A stretch of DNA of 64,000 bases. Origin: Streptomyces omiyaensis. Its GTDB lineage: Bacteria > Actinomycetota > Actinomycetes > Streptomycetales > Streptomycetaceae. Positions within the stretch are counted from its first letter, which is position 1, and each line of letters begins with the position of its first letter. Under the pieces are notes generated by a model. It worked only from the letters and a program-made list of their open reading frames with translations. It was not told the origin of the DNA and made no database searches. The stretch spans positions 78,549 to 142,548 of the forward strand of contig NZ_BMVV01000021.1 in the NCBI RefSeq assembly GCF_014650895.1, in the 5' to 3' direction. Shown here in pieces: positions 8,931 through 16,650 of the stretch. Both the position numbers and the translations under genes were made by a program.

Positions 8931-9038
8931 CGCCACGCGCCCTCCCCACTCGGACTCCACTTGGTCGATCGATGCTCGATGATGGCACGCTCACGACCGC
9001 CGAAATGACGGGCAGGGCGTCCCGATGCCATCACGTGA

Positions 9039-9977
9039 TCAGGCTGTAACCGCTCGTTCGACCAACGAGAGCGCCTCCCGCGGGAGTTCCCCCCGGTGAT
9101 CGGCGGCCCCGCTGAGCCAGTGGACGCGCGGGTCGCGGCGGAACCACGAGTCCTGGCGGCGGGCGAAGCGCTTGGTGGCGCGCACGGTCTCGGCGCGTGC
9201 CTCGTCCTCGGTGCACTCCCCCGCGAGCGCCGCGAGCACCTGCTGGTAGCCGAGGGCGCGGGAGGCCGTGCGCCCCTCGCGCAGGCCGAGCGCCTCCAGG
9301 GCCCGGACCTCGTCGACGAGCCCGGCCTCCCACATGCGGTCCACGCGCGCGGCGATCCGCTCGTCGAGCTCGGGGCGGGCCACGTCGACGCCGATCTGGA
9401 CCGTGTCGTAGACGGACTCGTGCCCGGGGAGGTTGGCGGTGAAGGGCTTCCCGGTGATCTCGATGACCTCCAGGGCGCGGACGATCCGGCGTCCGTTGCT
9501 GGGGAGGATCGCGCGGGCCGCCTCCGGGTCGGCGTCGGCCAGCCGGGCGTGCAGGACGCCGGAGCCGCGCTCGTCGAGCTCCGCCTCCAGGCGGGCCCGG
9601 ATCGCGGGGTCGGTGCCGGGGAACTCCAGGGCGTCCACGGCGCCGCGCACGTACAGGCCGGAGCCGCCGACGAGGACGGGGGTACGGCCTTCGGCGAGCA
9701 GCCGGTCGATCTCGGCGCGGGCGAGGCGCTGGTACTCGGCGACGCTGGCGGCCTCGGTGACGTCCCAGATGTCGAGGAGGCGGTGCGGGACCCCGCCGCG
9801 TTCCTCCGGCGTCAGTTTGGCGGTGCCGATGTCCATCCCGCGGTAGAGCTGCATCGAGTCGGCGTTGACGACCTCGCCGTCGAGCTGCTGGGCCAGGAAC
9901 ACACCCAGATCGGACTTTCCGGCCGCCGTGGGGCCGACGACGGCGATGACCCGCGGTGCGGGAGCTGCACTTCTCAC
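9039..9977 (-). CDS. miaA: tRNA dimethylallyltransferase
   Basis: MiaA adds a dimethylallyl group to N6 of A37 in tRNAs reading UNN codons; MiaB, encoded 2.3 kb away, then methylthiolates the same base. The 312-residue protein has the P-loop GPTAAGKSDLG at about 13-23, the DSMQLYRGMDIGTAK segment that binds the prenyl donor region, and ALGYQQ near the C-terminus with a basic tail. Start is the GTG at 9977; an AGG-rich sequence lies about 17 bases upstream, so initiation may be weak or leaderless. It is followed upstream by a 21-bp tandem repeat block (10059-10184). Confidence 0.95.
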   Translation of the reverse strand: MRSAAPAPRVIAVVGPTAAGKSDLGVFLAQQLDGEVVNADSMQLYRGMDIGTAKLTPEERGGVPHRLLDIWDVTEAASVAEYQRLARAEIDRLLAEGRTPVLVGGSGLYVRGAVDALEFPGTDPAIRARLEAELDERGSGVLHARLADADPEAARAILPSNGRRIVRALEVIEITGKPFTANLPGHESVYDTVQIGVDVARPELDERIAARVDRMWEAGLVDEVRALEALGLREGRTASRALGYQQVLAALAGECTEDEARAETVRATKRFARRQDSWFRRDPRVHWLSGAADHRGELPREALSLVERAVTA

Positions 9978-10058
9978 CGCCCCAGTCTCGCAAACCTCCG
10001 GGGGCGCCCCCGAACGAGCGACGTGACAGGGGGGTGGGGGGTTCGTTGCCCGTTGCGT

Positions 10059-10184
10059 GGTTCCGGCCGCGTTCCGCATGGTTCCGGCCTCGTTCCGCGG
10101 GGTTCCGGCCGTGTTCCGCGGGGTTCCGGCCGTGTTCCGCGGGGTTCCGGCCGTGTTGCGCGGGGTTCCGGCCGTGTTGCGGAC
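10059..10184. repeat. Six-copy 21-bp tandem repeat upstream of miaA
   Basis: Six head-to-tail 21-bp units begin at 10059, 10080, 10101, 10122, 10143 and 10164, each starting GGTTCCGGCC. The central copies are identical and the outer ones differ at a few positions. Each unit carries GGTTCC and a TTCCGC half, so adjacent units can pair. The length is a multiple of three, so frames stay open through it (a 7-residue Arg-Pro-Glu-Pro type repeat on the minus strand), but none has an RBS and coding is doubtful. It lies between the start of miaA and the start of the plus-strand gene at 10233. Confidence 0.9.
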
Positions 10185-10232
10185 GGCGCTCCCCTGCGCG
10201 GCACCCCCTCACGCGTACGCTATGGAGTGGAT

Positions 10233-10604
10233 ATGGGCGTTTTCTCAAGGTTTCGCCGGAAGAAGAAGGGCACGGCGGAGGATGTGGCCGAGGTCTCCGC
10301 GGTGGCGGAGGCCGCGGAGACCGGTGCGACGGATCCCGCGGAGGGGACCGAGGAGGCCACGGAGGTGGACGGAGCCGTGACGCGGGTGGCGGTCGCGGGA
10401 CTGACCGCGCCCCTGAGGTCCACCGGTCCCGCGGGGTCCGCGGACTGCGCGCGGAACGCTCCGGAGGCCGGTGCGGTCGCCGGGGCGGTCGGGGCCGTGG
10501 AGATCCCTCGGCAGCAGTCGGCCGGCACCGCCGCGGACTCGGACGCGCGCCCGGACGCCGAGCCGGAGACGGACGGCGAGACCGGCGAGACCGCCCGCAG
10601 GTAG
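10233..10604 (+). CDS. Small basic-start, acidic-tail protein, unknown function
   Basis: A 123-residue protein starting MGVFSRFRRKKKG, a short amphipathic basic N-terminus, followed by an Ala/Glu-rich low-complexity tail with no predicted fold. The start at 10233 follows GGAGTGG with normal spacing. It is 28 bases upstream of the antitoxin-like gene and probably co-transcribed with it. Similar short proteins with the GxFSRFRRK start occur at this position in streptomycetes (from memory). The basic head could bind membrane or nucleic acid; nothing more can be said. Confidence 0.7.
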   Translation: MGVFSRFRRKKKGTAEDVAEVSAVAEAAETGATDPAEGTEEATEVDGAVTRVAVAGLTAPLRSTGPAGSADCARNAPEAGAVAGAVGAVEIPRQQSAGTAADSDARPDAEPETDGETGETARR

Positions 10605-10632
10605 GCAGGACACGGACACGGAGAGGTGCCCC

Positions 10633-10896
10633 ATGGGTCTCCTGGATTCACTGAAGGCCAAGCTGGGCCCGGCCAAGGACAAGGTCGCGGACCTCGCGCA
10701 GCAGCACGGGGACAAGATCGACCAGGGCCTGGACAAGGCCGCGAAGGCGGTCGACGAGAAGACCAAGGGCAAGTACAGCGGCAAGATCCAGTCCGGCACC
10801 GGCAAGGCCAAGGAGGCCATCGACCGGATCGGGAACAAGGGGGACGGCGGGACCCGCGGCGACGGCACGCCCCCGCCGCCGCCACCGGCCGCCTGA
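10633..10896 (+). CDS. Antitoxin-like protein, Rv0909/MT0933 family
   Basis: An 87-residue protein, MGLLDSLKAKLGPAKDKVAD at the start, highly charged and helical, with a GKYSGKIQSGTGKAKEAID core and a Pro-rich tail. This matches the MT0933-type antitoxin family (Rv0909 in M. tuberculosis, partner Rv0910). The RBS GGAGAGG at 10620-10626 fixes the start. No SRPBCC-type toxin like Rv0910 is adjacent: the upstream gene is a low-complexity protein and the downstream gene is convergent. In Streptomyces many such solitary copies exist, so an actual toxin-antitoxin role is unproved. Confidence 0.8.
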   Translation: MGLLDSLKAKLGPAKDKVADLAQQHGDKIDQGLDKAAKAVDEKTKGKYSGKIQSGTGKAKEAIDRIGNKGDGGTRGDGTPPPPPPAA

Positions 10897-10925
10897 AGCC
10901 ACACGCGGAACGCGTGGAACACGCA

Positions 10926-10987
10926 GAACGCCGGGTGGGCGGTGGTCCCGGAGGACGTCCTCCGGGACCACCGCCCACCCGGCGTTC
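10926..10987. terminator. 62-nt perfect palindrome, bidirectional terminator
   Basis: Bases 10926-10987 form a perfect palindrome with 31-bp arms and no spacer, centred on ACGT at 10955-10958. It lies 29 bases after the antitoxin-like gene and 36 bases before the end of the convergent gene at 11024, the expected place for a shared terminator. In RNA either strand folds to a very long hairpin with a minimal loop. There is no U-run on either side. Confidence 0.9.
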
Positions 10988-11023
10988 CCGCGCGGTCGGG
11001 GCGCCCGCTCCGGCCGCGCGTTC

Positions 11024-11728
11024 CTAGGACCAGACGGCGACCAGGTACGCGACCCCGTACGGGGCGTCCTCGTGGAGGAGGCGGCCGGAGAGGTCCGAGC
11101 CCTCGGCGGCGCCCGCGAGGACCTGCCAGGGGGCGCGCCCGGCCGCCTGGAGCTCGCGGGCGAGGCCCGCGTCGAGCGCGAGGACGCCGGCCGGGTCGGC
11201 GGAGCCCAGGACGCGGGCGGCCTCGGCGTCGAAGCCGGCCGCGCGCTCGTCGAAGTAGCCGGGGGCCTTCACGGTCCGGCAGGCGCTGCCGTCGCCCAGG
11301 ACGAGCAGGGCGACCCGCCCTGCCGAGGCGGCCAGCGCCCGGCCGGTCTCCGCGCACTCCTCGGGCGTGGCCCGCTCGTCGACCCCGTACCCCTCCACGG
11401 GCACGTCCGCCCGCTCGGTACGGGAGAGCAGCCAGGCGCCCACGGCGAGCGGGGCCGGCAGCGTACGGCCGCCGGGGCCGTCCCCGAGGCGCACGGTCAG
11501 GTCGACCCCGAACCCGGCGAAGGAGCCGGTGGAGCCGGCCGGGAAGGGGCCCAGGGCGCCCCCGGGCGCCGGTCCGACGACGAGGAGCCGGTCGGGCCGG
11601 GCGGCGGCGAGCACCCCGAGGGCGTCCGCGCAGTGCGCGCGGACGGCCTCCAGCTCGGGGGCGGCACCACTCGCGACCTCGGGCACGAGGAGCGGCGGGC
11701 AGGGGCACACGGCTGCGGCGACAAGCAT
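11024..11728 (-). CDS. Class III extradiol dioxygenase-like protein
   Basis: A 234-residue protein starting MLVAAAVCPCPPLLVPEV, the start typical of the actinobacterial 'class III extradiol dioxygenase subunit B-like' family. It contains VVGPAPGG and a second half with LVLGDGSACR. The metal-binding His pair of true LigB enzymes is not obvious, so ring-cleavage activity is doubtful. The gene is on the minus strand upstream of the 62-nt palindrome and downstream of a small conserved gene and miaB, an arrangement conserved in streptomycetes. Function unknown; a link to tRNA modification is only positional. Confidence 0.75.
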   Translation of the reverse strand: MLVAAAVCPCPPLLVPEVASGAAPELEAVRAHCADALGVLAAARPDRLLVVGPAPGGALGPFPAGSTGSFAGFGVDLTVRLGDGPGGRTLPAPLAVGAWLLSRTERADVPVEGYGVDERATPEECAETGRALAASAGRVALLVLGDGSACRTVKAPGYFDERAAGFDAEAARVLGSADPAGVLALDAGLARELQAAGRAPWQVLAGAAEGSDLSGRLLHEDAPYGVAYLVAVWS

Positions 11729-11863
11729 GATCCGCAGCCTACTGCCCCGCCCTCCGGGACAGGCCGGGCGACGGGCACAGCCGACCGGCCGGCGGGTGAC
11801 CGACCGGCCGACCCCTCGGCCCGGCAGTCCGGCAGTCCGGCAACCCGACGGTCCGACAGCCCG

Positions 11864-12229
11864 TCAGCCGGACGAGCCCGCGCCCGAGCCCGCAGCCTCG
11901 TCGCCGCCCGTCTCCTCCGGCCTCTCCGACCCGTCCGCCTCCGCCGCGGCCCGGGCGATCGACGGGTCCGCCGAGTCGTAGACGAGCTCGGCGATGCTCA
12001 CGGTCGTCTCCGTGCGGGACAGGGCGCCCTGGACGACGACGAGGTAGCTGTCGCCGCCGGGGAAGCGGTACACCGACCGGTGCTTCTCGCGCATCGGCTT
12101 GCGGACGACCCGGGTGGCCTCCGTGAGCGCCGCGCGGGCGTCCTCGCGGCTGCCGGTCACCCGGGTGACGATCTCCGTGTTGTACGTCTCGCCCGCGCCC
12201 CACTGCGCGACGACGGCCCATCTGCCCAT
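11864..12229 (-). CDS. Conserved hypothetical protein
   Basis: A 121-residue protein, MGRWAVVAQWGAGETYNTEI at the start, then a compact alpha/beta region (SREDARAALTEATR, YRFPGGDSYLVVVQG, ELVYDS) of about 95 residues and an Ala/Gly/Glu-rich tail. No catalytic motif is visible. GAGGGGGGA just upstream is a good RBS and fixes the start at 12229. It is 22 bases after the miaB stop on the same strand, so it is probably expressed with miaB. The fold suggests a small binding or regulatory protein, nothing more. Confidence 0.8.
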   Translation of the reverse strand: MGRWAVVAQWGAGETYNTEIVTRVTGSREDARAALTEATRVVRKPMREKHRSVYRFPGGDSYLVVVQGALSRTETTVSIAELVYDSADPSIARAAAEADGSERPEETGGDEAAGSGAGSSG

Positions 12230-12251
12230 GGGGTCCCCCCTCTGTGTGATG

Positions 12252-13781
12252 TCAGTGACTGGCGCCGCAGGCCGGGACCTCGGCCGCCGGGAGCGGCTCC
12301 GGGGCGCCGATCCTCGGCAGGCCGAGCAGGACGCCGGCCGGCTTGGCGGCGGCCGCGGCGGTGCGCTTCTCCCAGGCGTCGCCCGCGCGGGTGCGGCGGA
12401 CGGCGGTGGTCGGACCCTCGGCGAGGAGGTGGTGCGGGGCGGCGTAGGTGATCTCGACGGTCACCACGTCGCCGGGACGGACGTCCTCGTCGGGCTTGGT
12501 GAAGTGGACGAGCCGGTTGTCGGGCGCGCGGCCGGAGAGGCGGTGGGTGGCACCGTCCTTGCGGCCCTCGCCCTCGGCGACCATGACGTCCAGGGTGCGG
12601 CCGACCTGCTTCTTGTTCTCGTCCCAGGAGATCTCCTCCTGGAGGGCGACCAGGCGCTCGTAGCGCGCCTGCACGACCTCCTTGGGGATCTGGCCGTCCA
12701 TCTCGGCGGCGGGGGTCCCGGGGCGCTTGGAGTACTGGAAGGTGAAGGCGTTCGCGAAGCGGGCCTCGCGGACCACGTGCATGGTCTGCTCGAAGTCCTC
12801 CTCGGTCTCGCCGGGGAAGCCGACGATGATGTCGGTGGAGATGGCGGCGTGCGGGATCGCCGCGCGCACCTTCTCGATGATGCCGAGGAAGCGCTCCTGG
12901 CGGTAGGAGCGGCGCATGGCCTTGAGGATCGGGTCGGACCCGGACTGGAGCGGCATGTGCAGCTGGGGCATCACGTTCGGCGTCTCGGCCATGGCGGCGA
13001 TGACGTCGTCGGTGAAGTCGCGCGGGTGCGGGGAGGTGAAGCGGACCCGCTCCAGGCCCTCGACGGTGCCGCAGGCGCGCAGGAGCTTGCCGAAGGCCTC
13101 GCGGTCGCCGAGGTCGGAGCCGTACGCGTTCACGTTCTGGCCGAGCAGGGTGATCTCGGAGACTCCCTCGGCGACCAGCGCCTCGATCTCGGCGAGGATG
13201 TCGCCGGGCCGGCGGTCCTCCTCCTTGCCGCGCAGGGCGGGGACGATGCAGAAGGTGCAGGTGTTGTTGCAGCCGACCGAGATGGAGACCCAGGCCGCGT
13301 ACGCCGACTCGCGGCGGGTGGGCAGGGTGGAGGGGAAGGCCTCCAGGGACTCGGCGATCTCGACCTGGGCCTCCTGCTGGACGCGGGCGCGCTCCAGGAG
13401 GACCGGCAGCTTGCCGATGTTGTGCGTGCCGAAGACGACGTCGACCCAGGGGGCCCGCTTGACGATGGTGTCGCGGTCCTTCTGGGCGAGGCAGCCGCCG
13501 ACGGCGATCTGCATGCCGGGGCGGGCGGTCTTCATCGGGGCGAGGTGGCCCAGGTTGCCGTACAGCTTGTTGTCGGCGTTCTCGCGGACCGCGCAGGTGT
13601 TGAAGACGACGACGTCGGCGCCGTCGGCCTCCTTGGGGGCGCGGACGTAGCCCGCCTCTTCCAGCAGACCGGAGAGCCGCTCGGAGTCGTGGACGTTCAT
13701 CTGGCACCCGTAGGTGCGAATGTCGTAGGTCTTCGGTCCTTCGATGCCCACTGTGAGACTCCGGTCGCTGCTGCTGGTCAT
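12252..13781 (-). CDS. miaB: tRNA-2-methylthio-N6-dimethylallyladenosine synthase
   Basis: MiaB is a radical-SAM methylthiotransferase that adds a 2-methylthio group to i6A37, the product of MiaA. The 509-residue protein has the N-terminal UPF0004 domain (YGCQMNVHDSER, with further cysteines in NTCAVRE and GGCLAQ), the radical SAM centre GCNNTCTFCIVP at about 170 (CxxxCxxC for a 4Fe-4S cluster) and a C-terminal TRAM domain (about 390-460) for tRNA binding. Start at 13781 (MTSSSDRSL) is where family similarity begins; in-frame upstream sequence is unlike MiaB. Two clusters are expected, as six cysteines are present. Confidence 0.95.
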   Translation of the reverse strand: MTSSSDRSLTVGIEGPKTYDIRTYGCQMNVHDSERLSGLLEEAGYVRAPKEADGADVVVFNTCAVRENADNKLYGNLGHLAPMKTARPGMQIAVGGCLAQKDRDTIVKRAPWVDVVFGTHNIGKLPVLLERARVQQEAQVEIAESLEAFPSTLPTRRESAYAAWVSISVGCNNTCTFCIVPALRGKEEDRRPGDILAEIEALVAEGVSEITLLGQNVNAYGSDLGDREAFGKLLRACGTVEGLERVRFTSPHPRDFTDDVIAAMAETPNVMPQLHMPLQSGSDPILKAMRRSYRQERFLGIIEKVRAAIPHAAISTDIIVGFPGETEEDFEQTMHVVREARFANAFTFQYSKRPGTPAAEMDGQIPKEVVQARYERLVALQEEISWDENKKQVGRTLDVMVAEGEGRKDGATHRLSGRAPDNRLVHFTKPDEDVRPGDVVTVEITYAAPHHLLAEGPTTAVRRTRAGDAWEKRTAAAAAKPAGVLLGLPRIGAPEPLPAAEVPACGASH

Positions 13782-13914
13782 GCATCCAAGAGTAGGCGGT
13801 CCCCGGTGGGCTCCCGGCCGGGCTCCGGAGCTCGCGCCCGGGAGCGCCCCGGTGTCCGGATGTGACAGGGAATCGTCATTGCCGTCACGGGCCGGGGCGG
13901 GCGAAGGTGGGCGC

Positions 13915-14982
13915 ATGTCCGAGACACGTACCGAAGCGGCGGCCGGCGGCCCGGGCGGGGAGCACCCCGTCCACCGGGTCGTCGTCGCGGTCTTCCCCGA
14001 CGTGGACCTCCTCGACGTCACCGGGCCGGCCGAGGTCTTCGCGCTGGCCAACCGGGAGGCGGGCGGCCGCGCCCGCTACCGGGTGCGGCTGGCCGCGCCC
14101 GGCGGCGCCGGGGAGGTGCGGACCTCGGCGGGGGTGCGGCTGGTCGCGGACCTGGGCTTCGACGAGGTCGGCGCGGACGTGGACACCCTCCTGGTGCCGG
14201 GGGCGGTGGACCCGGCGGAGCACGACGGGGTCACCGCCCGGCTCGACCCGGAGGTCGTGCGGTGGGTGCGGGAGACCGCCCCGCACGCCCGCCGGGTGGC
14301 GTCGGTCTGCGTCGGCGCGCACGTCCTGGCGGCGGCCGGACTCCTCGACGGGAAGACCGCCACGACCCACTGGTCGACGGCCGCGCAGCTGGCGGCCGAC
14401 CACCCGGAGGTCACCGTGGACCCCGATCCAATCTTCGTGCGGACGGACCGGGGGCGGCTGTGGACCGGGGCCGGGATCAGCGCCTGCCTCGACCTGTCCC
14501 TGGCGCTGGTCGCCGAGGACCTGGGCGAGGAGGCCGCGCTCGCGGTCGCCCGGCAGCTGGTCATGTACCTGAAGCGGCAGGGCGGGCAGAGCCAGTTCTC
14601 GGTGCCGCTGAGCCGTCCGGCGGCCGGCCGGAGGGACATCGACGAGCTGCGGCTCTGGATCGCCGACCACCTCGACGGGGACCTGTCCGCGGAGCGGCTG
14701 GCCGGCCGGATGTGCCTCAGCGAGCGGCACTTCGCCCGGGTCTTCGCGCAGGAGACGGGGTCCAGCCCGGCCGCCTACGTGGAGGCGGCCCGGATCGAGG
14801 TGGCCCGGCGCCACCTGGAGACCTCGGACGCGCCGCTGGCGGAGGTGGCGGCGCGGGCCGGGCTCGGCTCGGTGGAGACCCTGCACCGGGCCTTCCGCCG
14901 GCAGCTCGCGACCACACCGGCGGCCTACCGCCGCCGCTTCCGCACCGGGTCCGGGTCCACCTCCGACTCCGGCACCGGCTGA
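13915..14982 (+). CDS. GlxA-family AraC transcription regulator
   Basis: A 355-residue regulator with an N-terminal DJ-1/PfpI-like (glutamine amidotransferase class I-like) domain (about 20-210) and a C-terminal AraC/XylS HTH (about 245-345). The DJ-1 part has FPDVDLLDVTGPAEVF and a Cys132 in SVCVGAH at the elbow position; the HTH part has CLSERHFARVF and GLGSVETLHRAFR. The start follows GAAGGTGGG at 13915. It is 133 bases upstream of the isochorismatase-family gene on the same strand and is likely its activator. The ligand is unknown. Confidence 0.9.
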   Translation: MSETRTEAAAGGPGGEHPVHRVVVAVFPDVDLLDVTGPAEVFALANREAGGRARYRVRLAAPGGAGEVRTSAGVRLVADLGFDEVGADVDTLLVPGAVDPAEHDGVTARLDPEVVRWVRETAPHARRVASVCVGAHVLAAAGLLDGKTATTHWSTAAQLAADHPEVTVDPDPIFVRTDRGRLWTGAGISACLDLSLALVAEDLGEEAALAVARQLVMYLKRQGGQSQFSVPLSRPAAGRRDIDELRLWIADHLDGDLSAERLAGRMCLSERHFARVFAQETGSSPAAYVEAARIEVARRHLETSDAPLAEVAARAGLGSVETLHRAFRRQLATTPAAYRRRFRTGSGSTSDSGTG

Positions 14983-15115
14983 CCCGCGGCTCCCCCTCCC
15001 CCATCCCCTTCTTCCCCTGCCGCTTCCTCGCGGCGGGGTGGGCGGCTCCACCGCCACGCCCTCACGCAGACCCTTTTCCACCGAATTCACACCAAGAGAT
15101 CCGAAAGGTTCCGAC

Positions 15116-15736
15116 ATGAGCGTCACTCCGTCCACCTCCCTGCGTTCCCTCTCCGGCCTGAGCGACGAGCCGGCCCGGCTCTCCGAGGCGGCCCTGGTCC
15201 TCATCGACGTCCAGAACACCTACCGCTCCGGCGTCATGGCCCTGGAGGGCGCCGAGGAGGCCGTGGCCGAGGCGGCACGGCTCCTCGCCCGGGCCCGGGC
15301 GGCCGGAACCCCGGTCGTGCACGTCCAGCACGACAGCGGCGAGGGGTCCCCGTACGACCTGACGGCCCCGGTCGGCGCGATCAGCGACGAGGTGGCGCCC
15401 GCCGAGGGCGAGCCGGTCGTGGTGAAGAACTTCCCCGACTCCTTCCACGCGACCGACCTGGAGAAGGTCCTGACGGACCTCGGTTTCGCCGCGGGCGCCG
15501 GGAAGGAGCTGGTCCTGGCCGGGTTCATGACCCACATGTGCGTGAACCACACCGCCCAGGCCGCGTTCAACCTGGGCTACCGCCCGACGGTCGTCGCCGA
15601 GGCCACCGCCACCCGGGCGCTGACCGCGCCGGACGGCACCGTGGTGCCCGCCGCCGAGCTCAAGCGGGCGGCGCTGACCGCACTGACCGACGTGTTCGCC
15701 GTGGTGGTGCCGACGGCGGCGGACCTCCCGGCCTGA
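15116..15736 (+). CDS. Isochorismatase-family cysteine hydrolase
   Basis: A 206-residue cytoplasmic hydrolase with the family triad readable: Asp31 in LIDVQNTY, Lys at about 103 in VKNFPDSF, and nucleophile Cys142 in GFMTHMCVNHT. The cis-peptide motif before Cys is kept. The RBS GAAAGG precedes ATG at 15116. Members hydrolyse amides, ureas or isochorismate; the absence of siderophore genes nearby argues against isochorismatase proper, and a nicotinamidase-like or ureidohydrolase role is equally possible. The AraC/GlxA regulator upstream is the likely control protein. Confidence 0.9.
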   Translation: MSVTPSTSLRSLSGLSDEPARLSEAALVLIDVQNTYRSGVMALEGAEEAVAEAARLLARARAAGTPVVHVQHDSGEGSPYDLTAPVGAISDEVAPAEGEPVVVKNFPDSFHATDLEKVLTDLGFAAGAGKELVLAGFMTHMCVNHTAQAAFNLGYRPTVVAEATATRALTAPDGTVVPAAELKRAALTALTDVFAVVVPTAADLPA

Positions 15737-15742
15737 GCCCCG

Positions 15743-15777
15743 GACCGTCGCCGGCGGCGCCTCCGCCGGCGACGGTC
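15743..15777 (+). terminator. Terminator after the isochorismatase-family gene
   Basis: A perfect 15-bp stem with a 5-base loop starts 7 bases after the stop codon at 15736. The strong GC stem and position support a factor-independent terminator of the Streptomyces type (no U-run). Confidence 0.85.
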
Positions 15778-15928
15778 TGGGGGACGGAAGCCCGGCCTCC
15801 GCACCCTGCGGTTTTCCGCAGGGGGGTCGGGCGGGAACGCGCATACCGGCTCCGAGCAGCGCTTCCTATGGTTGAGGAAGGTCTTCCGGCGCATCCGCCG
15901 GGGACCTTTCCCGACCCGTGGAGGGCCC

Positions 15929-16591
15929 GTGACGCCGTACCCGACCGTTCTCGCGCAGGAGCCCGCCGGCGGCATCGCCGGCTGGGCGGCCGGGCTCGTC
16001 GAGACCCTGGGCGGACCGGGCGCCGGTCTCGCCATCGCGCTGGAGAACCTCTTCCCGCCGCTGCCGAGCGAGGTGATCCTGCCGCTGACCGGCTTCGCCG
16101 CCGGACAGGGCGTGCTCAGCCTCGCCTCCGCGCTGTTCTGGACGACGCTCGGTTCGGTGGTGGGCGCGCTGGCCCTGTACGGGATCGGCGCGCTCTTCGG
16201 CCGGGAGCGGATGCACGCGCTGTGGGCGCGGCTGCCGCTGGTGAAGGTCTCGGACCTGGAGCGGACCGAGGAGTGGTTCCGCCGGCACGGCACCAAGGCG
16301 GTCCTGCTGGGCCGGATGGTTCCGATCTTCCGCAGCCTGATCTCCGTCCCGGCCGGGGTGGAGCGGATGCCGGTGCCGCTCTTCCTGCTGCTCACGACGG
16401 TCGGCAGCCTGATCTGGAACAGCGTCCTGGTCCTCGCCGGCTACGCCCTCGGCGACCGCTGGGAACTGGTCGAGTCGTACGTCGGCGTCGCGTCCAAGGC
16501 CGTCGCCGTCCTGGTCGTCGCGGCCGCCGCGACCTGGCTGACGGTACGGCTCCGGGCGCGCGGCGCGGCGGCGCGGCACCGGCGCGGCTAG
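15929..16591 (+). CDS. DedA-family membrane protein
   Basis: A 220-residue integral membrane protein of the DedA (SNARE-associated, VTT) family, now linked to lipid flipping and membrane homeostasis. It has the family segment ENLFPPLPSEVILPLTGF near the N-terminus and the paired re-entrant motif GRMVPIFRSLISVPAG, with four to five hydrophobic helices. The GTG at 15929 follows GGAGGG and begins the family match; an in-frame ATG at 15872 would put charged residues in front. It precedes the two-component pair by 59 bases, but co-transcription is only possible, not shown. Confidence 0.9.
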   Translation: MTPYPTVLAQEPAGGIAGWAAGLVETLGGPGAGLAIALENLFPPLPSEVILPLTGFAAGQGVLSLASALFWTTLGSVVGALALYGIGALFGRERMHALWARLPLVKVSDLERTEEWFRRHGTKAVLLGRMVPIFRSLISVPAGVERMPVPLFLLLTTVGSLIWNSVLVLAGYALGDRWELVESYVGVASKAVAVLVVAAAATWLTVRLRARGAAARHRRG

Positions 16592-16650
16592 GCGTGGCCG
16601 CACCGGCCGGGCCGGGCCCCCTCGGCGGAGCCGACCTTAGGGTGGGAGGC

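Noticed and set aside
10059..10184. CRISPR-like array
   Set aside because: Units are contiguous with no spacers, and no cas genes are near.
9974..10204. A 76-residue minus frame through the 21-bp repeats
   Set aside because: Repeats keep the frame open by arithmetic. No RBS and no start of its own; left as a repeat.
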